A DNA stretch of 9,424 nt from Gallionellaceae bacterium UBA5126 (GTDB taxonomy: Bacteria > Pseudomonadota > Gammaproteobacteria > Burkholderiales > Gallionellaceae), in NCBI GenBank assembly GCA_002414205.1, contig DHYQ01000027.1, positions 4,201-13,624 on the forward strand. The letters run 5' to 3'. Below are positions 1-5,144 of the stretch, piece after piece. The notes under the pieces are model-generated. The model was not told the origin of the DNA. It was given only the letters and a program-made list of their open reading frames with translations, and made no database searches. The translations under genes and the position numbers were made by a program. Each line of letters starts with the position of its first letter. Within the stretch, counting starts at the first letter, position 1.

Positions 1-105
1 CAGTTGTCGATTGCCAGTTTGGGTAACCAGCCCATTGTGCTGAAGGATATTGCCAGCCCGCATGCCTTCCGCCGCGCCTTGATGGAAGCGCAGGTGCACA
101 AATAA
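1..105 (+). CDS. C-terminal end of an unidentified protein (partial, 34 codons)
   Basis: The frame is open from the first base and ends with TAA at 103-105, giving the last 34 residues of a protein. It includes the stretch IVLKDIASPHAFRRALMEAQ, which looks like a normal helical C-terminus with codon use like its neighbours. No family motif is recognisable, so no function is proposed. It runs in the same direction as the AsmA gene, but 73 bp including a good promoter separate them, so the two need not be co-transcribed. No terminator hairpin is visible after its stop. Confidence 0.6.
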   Translation, partial: QLSIASLGNQPIVLKDIASPHAFRRALMEAQVHK

Positions 106-137
106 TTGATTGCCTTGGGCGGGGAAAGCTGGCGTGT

Positions 138-153
138 TGTTATAATCCCCGCC
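138..153 (+). promoter_or_regulatory. Extended -10 sigma70-type promoter for the asmA-coaX-SPOR operon
   Basis: TGTTATAAT at 138-146 is a perfect -10 hexamer (TATAAT, 141-146) preceded by the TGn extension. A C-rich discriminator, CCCCGCC, follows at 147-153. No good -35 is found at 16-18 bp; TTGGGC at 115-120 would give a 20-bp spacer. The extended -10 may compensate for this. Transcription would start near 153, leaving a leader of roughly 25 nt before the GTG start at 179. The hexamer is seen directly; its use as a promoter is inferred. Confidence 0.65.
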
Positions 154-178
154 TTTCAAATCTGCACGGGAGAATGCG

Positions 179-2500
179 GTGAACAAGGTTGTGAAATATG
201 GCTTGTGGACAGTGGTCGGGGTGCTGGGTGTTGCCGCCGCCGGGGCCGGTTATCTGGTGTTGACCTTCAATCCGAACGATTACAAGGGCAAAATCATTCA
301 GGCGGTCAAGGATAGCAAGCAGCGTGACCTGCATCTGGATGGCGACATCAAGCTGACGTTTTATCCCAGCATCGGGGTGAGCCTGAGCAAGGTTTCCCTG
401 TCGGAATTCAACAAGCCAGCGCAGTTTGCCGCGCTGGAGTCGGCGCATGTATCGCTGGCGGTGATGCCGTTGTTGCACAAGGAAATCGTGGTGGACGAGG
501 TGCTGCTGGACGGCGTACAGGCCAATATCGTCAAGCATGCCGATGGCACCACCAATCTCGACGACTTGTTGAGCAAGAGCCCGTCGCAGCCCAAGCAAGC
601 CAGTCAGCCCATCAAGTTTGATGTGGCCTCGGTCACCGTCGGCAACACGCATTTGAGTTATGTCGATGAAGGCACGGGTGCCCGCTACGCCGTGAACGAT
701 TTCAAGCTGACCACCGGACGACTGGCAGAAGATGTGCCGAGCAAAATTACTTTGTCGCTGGGGGTAGAAGCCAGCCAACCGCTGGTGAAACTGGCAGCGG
801 TGATTAACGGCATGCTGACCTTCAATCTGGAAAAGAAACTCTTCCAGTTTGCCGGCATGGATGTGCAGGTGAACGGCAACGCGCTGGATATTCATGACCT
901 GAAGTTGAAGCTGAATGGCGATGTCAGTGCTGACCCGGCGCGCAAGGAATTCATGTTGAAAGGCTTGGCCTTGGCCGCCAGCGGGGTGAAGGGCAGCGAT
1001 GCCTTTGAGGCTGGGGTGAATGCGGGTAGCTTGGGCATGGCGGGCACACAATTTGTCGGCGACAAGGTGGCGGTCACCGCCAAGCTGAACGGTGCCATCG
1101 GCAATATCAGCGCCGCGCTGTCTTTGCCCGGCGTGCAAAGCGATGCCTTGTCCTTCACAGTCAGTCAGTTGGGCTTGAATGTTGATGTGCAACAACCGGC
1201 GCAAACCATCAAACTGAAACTGTCCTCGCCATTGAGCGGCAATTTGCAGGCGCAGCAGTTCAATATGAGCAACTTGGTGATTGCCATGCAGGCCGATGGC
1301 GACAAGTTGCCCGGCAAGCATGTCAGCAGCGAAATGCGCGGCAATGTGCGCGTGGATGCCCTGAAGCAGGAAGTTGATCTGGCACTGGCCGGTGGTTTGC
1401 TGCAAAGTCAGCTCAAGGCCAGCTTGGGCGTGCGCAACTTTGCCACACCCGCGATTAACTTCGACGTGGAACTGGATCAGTTCAACGCCGATTTGTACTT
1501 GCCGCCCAAAGCGCCGGATGCGCCCAAGCCCGCCACGACTGAGCCAGAAAAGCCCTTCGATTTGTCCGCGTTGCGTAAGTTGAATATCGACGGCAGTTTG
1601 CGCGTGGGTGCCTTGCAAGTCGCTAACGTCAAATCGAAAAATGTGCGCGTGGATGTCAAGGCGCATGGCGGCGTGTTGCGCATCAGTCCGTTGTCAGCGA
1701 ATTTGTATGACGGCAGCATGAGCGGCAATATCACCGTGGATGCTTCGCAAGCCACCCCCAGTTTTGCCATCCAGCAAGTGTTGAGCGGCATCAACATCGC
1801 CCCGTTGAGCAAGGATGCGGCCAACTTCGATACGCTGGAAGGACACGGCACCATCAATATCAATGTGACCACCCAAGGCGATCGAGTCAGTGCGTTGAAA
1901 AAAGCCTTGAATGGCACGTTGTCGCTGGCGCTGGCGGATGGTGCCGTCAAGGGCATCAATGTGGCCAAGCAGATTCGTGAAGCCAAGGCATCGCTCGGTG
2001 GCGGCAGCAAAACGCAAGCGGCGAAACAGGACGAAAAAACCGACTTCAGCGAATTGCGCGCCAGTTTTCGCATTACCCAAGGCGTGGCGCATAACGAAGA
2101 CTTGAGCATGAAGTCGCCGCTGCTGCGCTTGGGCGGAATCGGTGACATCAATGTTGGCGACAACAGTATGGACTATCTGGCCAAGGCCACGCTGGCCGGG
2201 ACACTGGAAGGCCAGGGCGGCAAGGATAAGGTGGGTGGCTTGACCTTGCCGCTGCGCATCAGCGGGCCGTTTGCGGATTTGAAATACAGTCTGGATTTTG
2301 GCGCAATGTTTGGGGATAACGCCAAGCAACAACTCGCCGCGCAAAAAGCCGCCTTGCAACAGCAGGTGGATGCGCAAAAACAAGCCGCCGCACAACAGGT
2401 CGCCGCACAAAAGCAGGCAGCGCAACAACAACTGGATGCCAAGAAAGATCAGGCGAAAACCCAGTTGCAAAATGGTCTGCGCGGCTTGTTCAACAAATAA
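179..2500 (+). CDS. AsmA-family inner-membrane/periplasmic protein
   Basis: This is a 773-residue protein. One N-terminal membrane segment (about residues 7-30) is followed by a long, probably periplasmic beta-rich body. Residues about 622-705 carry the typical AsmA C-terminal block: DFSEL, then MKSPLLRLGG, a G-x-I-N-V-G-D-N-x-M-D-Y-L strand, and LTLPLRISGPF with KYSLDF. AsmA-like proteins (AsmA, YhdP, TamB) affect outer-membrane assembly and are thought to bridge the envelope and move phospholipids; the exact role of this member is inferred from family. The GTG start is supported by GGGAG at 168-172, 6 nt upstream, and by the membrane segment following at once. After the core domain, residues 716-770 form an alanine/glutamine-rich helix with 11-residue repeats, which is unusual. 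coaX starts 4 bp after the stop, so the genes are probably co-transcribed. Family assignment is firm; the paralogue (AsmA, YhdP-like or other) is not settled. Confidence 0.9.
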   Translation: MNKVVKYGLWTVVGVLGVAAAGAGYLVLTFNPNDYKGKIIQAVKDSKQRDLHLDGDIKLTFYPSIGVSLSKVSLSEFNKPAQFAALESAHVSLAVMPLLHKEIVVDEVLLDGVQANIVKHADGTTNLDDLLSKSPSQPKQASQPIKFDVASVTVGNTHLSYVDEGTGARYAVNDFKLTTGRLAEDVPSKITLSLGVEASQPLVKLAAVINGMLTFNLEKKLFQFAGMDVQVNGNALDIHDLKLKLNGDVSADPARKEFMLKGLALAASGVKGSDAFEAGVNAGSLGMAGTQFVGDKVAVTAKLNGAIGNISAALSLPGVQSDALSFTVSQLGLNVDVQQPAQTIKLKLSSPLSGNLQAQQFNMSNLVIAMQADGDKLPGKHVSSEMRGNVRVDALKQEVDLALAGGLLQSQLKASLGVRNFATPAINFDVELDQFNADLYLPPKAPDAPKPATTEPEKPFDLSALRKLNIDGSLRVGALQVANVKSKNVRVDVKAHGGVLRISPLSANLYDGSMSGNITVDASQATPSFAIQQVLSGINIAPLSKDAANFDTLEGHGTININVTTQGDRVSALKKALNGTLSLALADGAVKGINVAKQIREAKASLGGGSKTQAAKQDEKTDFSELRASFRITQGVAHNEDLSMKSPLLRLGGIGDINVGDNSMDYLAKATLAGTLEGQGGKDKVGGLTLPLRISGPFADLKYSLDFGAMFGDNAKQQLAAQKAALQQQVDAQKQAAAQQVAAQKQAAQQQLDAKKDQAKTQLQNGLRGLFNK
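2324..2488 (+). repeat. 33-bp coding repeats giving 11-residue units at the AsmA C-terminus
   Basis: Residues 716-759 divide exactly into four 11-mers: KQQLAAQKAAL, QQQVDAQKQAA, AQQVAAQKQAA and QQQLDAKKDQA. A fifth, degenerate unit (KTQLQNGLRGL) covers 760-770. Each unit has Q-Q at positions 2-3 (T-Q in the fifth), an aliphatic residue at position 4 and mostly K at position 8. An 11-residue period fits a continuous helix of right-handed coiled-coil (hendecad) or amphipathic membrane-surface type. The repeat is seen directly; the structural reading is inferred. Confidence 0.75.
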
Positions 2501-2504
2501 GCGC

Positions 2505-3203
2505 ATGAAATTATGCGTGGATGCGGGCAATACCCGCATCAAATGGGCGGTTTGGGATGGGCAAGGCTGGCAGCAGGCCGGGCAAGTTGCCAGTCATGAG
2601 GCCAGTGGGCCGGACTGGTCCAGGTTGCGGGCAGATGTGGTTTGGATCAGCAATGTCGCTGGGCCAGCGGTGGCACAGCGCTTGCAACGAGCGGCGGCAC
2701 AGCGTGGCTGGCCATTGCATTGGGTGCAGGCCACGCCCTGTTTTGGCGGGCTGGAAAATGGTTATGCCGATCCGACGCGCTTGGGCGTGGATCGCTGGGC
2801 AGCGGCGGTGGCCGCCTGGCAACCGCAGTCCGGCGCTTGTCTGGTGGTGAGCTGCGGCACCGCAACCACGATCGACGCCATTTCAGTGGCCGGGCGTTTT
2901 CTGGGGGGCTTGATCTTGCCCGGTCTGACCCTGATGCAATCCAGTTTGTGTGGCGCGACCGCGCAGTTGCAAATGGGGGCGGCGCAGTATCGGTTGTTCC
3001 CGGATAACACGGCCGATGCACTGTTTTCGGGTGCGGTGCAGGCCACGTTGGGCGCGATTGAGCGTCAGCGTGTGGCATTGCCGCACGCCAGATTGTTATT
3101 GACAGGGGGGGCGGCGCCATTGCTGTTGCCATACTTGCCAGCGGCCGAGTCGCAAGTCGACTTGGTATTGCAGGGTGTCAGACGAATTTCGGAAGGGGTG
3201 TGA
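2505..3203 (+). CDS. coaX: Type III pantothenate kinase (CoaX)
   Basis: This cytoplasmic enzyme phosphorylates pantothenate, the first step of coenzyme A synthesis. The 232-residue product is slightly shorter than the usual 240-260. It shows the family landmarks: the N-terminal phosphate loop DAGNTRIKWA (6-15), GYADPTRLGVDRWAAA (86-101) containing the Asp of G-V-D-R-W that is expected to be the catalytic base, VVSCGTATTIDAI (114-126), FLGGLILPG (132-140), FSGAV (174-178) and LLLTGGA (197-203). The ATG at 2505 is chosen because the family begins just before the D-x-G-N-T motif; no clear Shine-Dalgarno precedes it. The AsmA stop is 4 bp upstream, so translational coupling is likely. In many betaproteobacteria coaX follows birA; here the upstream gene is an asmA homologue. 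The last codons overlap the start of the next gene. Confidence 0.93.
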   Translation: MKLCVDAGNTRIKWAVWDGQGWQQAGQVASHEASGPDWSRLRADVVWISNVAGPAVAQRLQRAAAQRGWPLHWVQATPCFGGLENGYADPTRLGVDRWAAAVAAWQPQSGACLVVSCGTATTIDAISVAGRFLGGLILPGLTLMQSSLCGATAQLQMGAAQYRLFPDNTADALFSGAVQATLGAIERQRVALPHARLLLTGGAAPLLLPYLPAAESQVDLVLQGVRRISEGV

Positions 3204-3982
3204 ACGTCATTATGCTACGGCTGCTATTTTGGATTTTGCTGGCAGGCAATCTGCTGTTTTTTGTGGTGATGTACGGGGGGAGTTATTTATTCGCGACCAC
3301 ATCACAGGCACCCGTCGGTGCGGAGTTGAATCCGCAAAAAATTTCCTTGCAGGGGCAGGTGCTCTCTGCGCCAGTGGTTGCACCGCTGTCCAGTGTGAGC
3401 ATGGCGCCCGCGCTGGCGTCGGCAGTGAGTGTCGTGGCGGCGGCCAGTCCAGTAGCGAGTGCGGTGGTGAGCGCGGTGGCCAGCGTTGTCCCGGCAGTGT
3501 CAGCGGTCGCGCCCAAGCGTGCCAGCCTAGCGTGTATGGAGTGGGCGGGATTTTCGTCACAGGAGGTACGCAAGGCAAAACAGGCGCTGGAAAACTTGAA
3601 GCTGGAAATTCCCGTGGTGCAGCGCGAGGTCAAACATGACAGCGTGTACTGGGTTTATATTCCGCCCCCGAAAAAATTGGCCAAAGTGGCACAAAAAATC
3701 AACGAGCTCAAAGCCGCCCATGTCACCAAATATGAAATTCTGGAAGAAGAGGGCCCCAGAAATGGCACGTTTTCTTTTGGAACCTTCTCGACATTGAAGG
3801 AAGCCAAAGCCGCTGCTGTCGCGCTCAAAAAGGTTTCCGGGGTGCGTGTTGGCCAGTATCGCCCGGCCTATCAGACCGCGCTGTTGGCGTTGGATGGACT
3901 GGATGGCGCGACCTTGGCACAACTCACGCAGCTACAAAAGCGCTTTCCGGCAAGTAGTTTGAATAGTGTGGCTTGTCACTAG
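3200..3982 (+). CDS. Membrane-anchored SPOR-like domain protein
   Basis: The 260-residue product has a membrane segment at about residues 6-31, a low-complexity linker of Ala, Val, Ser and Pro (about 57-105) and a globular C-terminal part (about 112-260). YWVYIPPP (150-157), the helix around KINELKAAHVTKYEI (166-180) and the strand FSFGTFST (191-198) resemble the SPOR fold, which binds denuded peptidoglycan glycan strands, often at the division septum. A similar small SPOR protein often follows coaX in betaproteobacteria. Cys112 and Cys259 flank the globular region and could form a disulfide. The GTG at 3200 overlaps the coaX stop (GTGTGA), and GGAAGGGG at 3191-3198 is a close ribosome site. 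ATG at 3212 is an alternative start that keeps the whole membrane segment. A role in cell-wall or division work is inferred; the SPOR call is moderately sure. Confidence 0.75.
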   Translation: MNVIMLRLLFWILLAGNLLFFVVMYGGSYLFATTSQAPVGAELNPQKISLQGQVLSAPVVAPLSSVSMAPALASAVSVVAAASPVASAVVSAVASVVPAVSAVAPKRASLACMEWAGFSSQEVRKAKQALENLKLEIPVVQREVKHDSVYWVYIPPPKKLAKVAQKINELKAAHVTKYEILEEEGPRNGTFSFGTFSTLKEAKAAAVALKKVSGVRVGQYRPAYQTALLALDGLDGATLAQLTQLQKRFPASSLNSVACH

Positions 3983-4011
3983 TTGACAAGGTGTGGGTGA
4001 ATCGGGATAAT
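3983..4011 (+). promoter_or_regulatory. Consensus sigma70 promoter for the tRNA gene
   Basis: TTGACA (3983-3988) and GATAAT (4006-4011) are separated by exactly 17 bp, close to an ideal housekeeping promoter. CCCGC (4012-4016) follows as a GC-rich discriminator, as often seen at stable-RNA promoters under stringent control. Transcription would start near 4018, about 9 nt before the mature tRNA. The -35 starts one base after the TAG of the preceding gene (3980-3982). The -10 lies in a 13-bp odd palindrome (CGGGATAATCCCG, 4003-4015). Confidence 0.85.
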
Positions 4012-4019
4012 CCCGCACC
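3990..4019 (+). other. Inverted repeat spanning the tRNA promoter; possible weak terminator of the upstream operon
   Basis: GGTGTGGG (3990-3997) can pair with CCCGCACC (4012-4019) with one G-T wobble, leaving a 14-nt loop that contains the -10 box. In RNA read through from the AsmA operon this would form an 8-bp hairpin followed only by TCTT, so it would be a poor intrinsic terminator. It would not be present in RNA started at the tRNA promoter. Its function is uncertain. Confidence 0.3.
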
Positions 4020-4026
4020 TCTTAAC

Positions 4027-4103
4027 GGTGATATAGCTCAGTTGGTTAGAGCACAGCACTCATAATGCTGGGGTCGGTGGTTCAAATCCACCTATCACCA
4101 CCA
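4027..4103 (+). tRNA. tRNA with anticodon CAT, probably elongator tRNA-Met
   Basis: The 77-nt gene folds as a complete cloverleaf. The acceptor arm GGTGATA (4027-4033) pairs with TATCACC (4093-4099), followed by discriminator A and an encoded CCA (4101-4103). The D stem is GCTC/GAGC, the anticodon stem CAGCA/TGCTG with loop CTCATAA (anticodon CAT at 4061-4063), the variable loop GGGTC, and the T stem GGTGG/CCACC with loop TTCAAAT. The first base pair is G-C, and the three G-C pairs next to the anticodon loop that mark initiator tRNA are absent, so it is not tRNA-fMet. CAT also occurs in tRNA-Ile2, whose C34 becomes lysidine. The body and variable loop resemble elongator tRNA-Met more closely, but this is judged by eye. 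Confidence 0.93.
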
Positions 4104-4114
4104 GTTTCAAGGCA

Positions 4115-4146
4115 AAAAGCCCGCACCTAACGAAGTGTGGGCTTTT
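4115..4146 (+). terminator. Rho-independent terminator after the tRNA
   Basis: AAAAGCCCGCAC (4115-4126) pairs over 12 bp with GTGTGGGCTTTT (4135-4146), with one G-T wobble and an 8-nt loop. The A-rich and T-rich arm ends make it usable in both directions. It lies 11 nt after the tRNA CCA and ends the tRNA transcript before the next promoter. Confidence 0.85.
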
Positions 4147-4187
4147 AGTTATGGTGCAGGCATTTTGGCCGGTTTGGCTACGTCGGG

Positions 4188-4205
4188 TGATATAATGCCC
4201 GCCCG
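4188..4205 (+). promoter_or_regulatory. Extended -10 promoter upstream of the ankyrin gene
   Basis: TGATATAAT (4188-4196) combines the TGn extension with a perfect TATAAT, followed by the GC-rich discriminator GCCCGCCCG (4197-4205). No -35 is found at normal spacing; TTGGCC at 4165-4170 would need a 20-bp spacer. The expected start near 4203 gives a leader of about 28 nt containing the AAGGAAAG ribosome site. CGGG (4184-4187) and CCCG (4198-4201) flank the -10 as a small dyad. Confidence 0.7.
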
Positions 4206-4231
4206 TTCCCGCAAGGAAAGTCATCAATATC

Positions 4232-5107
4232 ATGGACGTCAGATTACTGAAGCTTCTCGATTACCGCGAAGATAAATATCCACATGCACTTGAGCAGCAG
4301 TATCGTCGCGTACTGAACAACATCATGCGTCTGTGGGAAACCCCTGAAATTGACAATTATTTCACAGAGTTGCTGGTCAGCAGTCGCCCAAACCGCCGTG
4401 GTTTTCCGCCCGAAGTTGCGGTTGGTATTGCCTATTTGAGCGTTGTGCATAGCCGCAAGGTGCACGAATCTGCCGATCCTTGGGGGGATGTTCGTGGTGC
4501 CGCCCGGCTGGCCAACGAATTGGATGAAGATCAGTATGCACCCAATGCCTTTTTCAAGGCCTGCGAAAAAAACAAGCGAGATATCATCGTCATGTATCTC
4601 AGCGTTGGGATCAGCGTCAACGCATGCGATGAGCGTTTGTGGACGCCGCTCACCATTTGTGCGTTCAATGGCAACGACAAGCTATCTGCGCTGTTGCTGA
4701 AGATTGGTGCCGATGTGCATCATCAGGACAAAGTTGGTTTCACGCCCCTGCACTGGGCGGCTTATAACGGTCACCTGCGTAGCGTCAATCAGTTGCTGGA
4801 AAAGGGTGCGAACATCAACGAACGTAGCCACAAGGCTTTCACGCCGTTGATGCAGGCAGCCAGCCGGGGCAATCTGGAAGTCATGGCGCACTTGGTGGAG
4901 CATGGTGCCGACATTAATGTGGTGGCCTCTGACGGCTCCACGGCGTTGCACAAGGCAACCGCCAATGGTCATGTTGCGGCAGTTACGTTCTTGTTAAGCA
5001 AGGGGGCGGATACAGTTGCCAGCTTGAATACCGGTGAAACGGCACTTGATTTGGCCATCAAGAGTCAGAATCCGCAATTGCTCAGTCTGTTGGCCTCGCG
5101 CCGCTAA
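4232..5107 (+). CDS. Ankyrin-repeat protein with an uncharacterised N-terminal domain
   Basis: This 291-residue, probably cytoplasmic protein has no signal peptide or membrane segment. Residues 1-103 form a charged, mostly helical domain with a distinctive RRGFPPEVAVGIAYLSVVHS segment (55-74). I believe similar segments occur in other betaproteobacterial ankyrin proteins, but I cannot assign a function. Ankyrin repeats follow: a diverged unit (about 104-133), then units at about 134-167, 168-200, 201-233 and 234-266, and a short capping unit (267-291). Characteristic elements are TPLTICAFNG, TPLHWAAYNGH, TPLMQAASRGN, TALHKATANGH and the G-A-D/N-I-N turns. Ankyrin repeats mediate protein-protein contacts; the partner is unknown. 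AAGGAAAG (4213-4220) lies 11 nt before the ATG. The TAXI gene follows in the same direction 37 bp after the stop, so the two products may work together. Confidence 0.88.
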   Translation: MDVRLLKLLDYREDKYPHALEQQYRRVLNNIMRLWETPEIDNYFTELLVSSRPNRRGFPPEVAVGIAYLSVVHSRKVHESADPWGDVRGAARLANELDEDQYAPNAFFKACEKNKRDIIVMYLSVGISVNACDERLWTPLTICAFNGNDKLSALLLKIGADVHHQDKVGFTPLHWAAYNGHLRSVNQLLEKGANINERSHKAFTPLMQAASRGNLEVMAHLVEHGADINVVASDGSTALHKATANGHVAAVTFLLSKGADTVASLNTGETALDLAIKSQNPQLLSLLASRR

Positions 5108-5112
5108 TCATC

Positions 5113-5134
5113 ACGAGGAACGAAGGTTCCTCGT
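5113..5134 (+). other. 9-bp hairpin between the ankyrin and TAXI genes
   Basis: ACGAGGAAC (5113-5121) and GTTCCTCGT (5126-5134) pair perfectly around a GAAG loop. TTTCCTT follows from the last base of the stem (5134-5140), so it could be a weak or attenuating terminator. It also holds the only purine-rich, Shine-Dalgarno-like bases in the gap (GAGGAA, GAAGG), so folding could hide a ribosome site of the next gene. Both readings are inference. Confidence 0.5.
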
Positions 5135-5144
5135 TTCCTTGGTC

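Noticed and set aside
140..1666. Long open frame (508 codons) antisense to the AsmA gene
   Set aside because: Its product is dominated by His, Gln, Arg and Leu with no domain, membrane or motif logic. It arises from the codon bias of the AsmA gene on the other strand, which has clear family motifs over the whole stretch.
1694..2542. Antisense open frame (282 codons) over the AsmA 3' end and coaX start
   Set aside because: It crosses two well-supported genes on the opposite strand, has repeat-derived Leu/Cys-rich sequence and no ribosome site worth noting.
3105..3111. Run of seven G in coaX that might be a phase-variable tract
   Set aside because: It encodes the Gly-Gly of the conserved LLLTGGA segment of a housekeeping enzyme, and seven bases is short for a switching tract.
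4012..4128. Direct repeat CCCGCACCT flanking the tRNA as possible attachment sites
   Set aside because: Nine bases is too short. No integrase or phage genes are present and the tRNA is intact at both ends, so integration is not supported.
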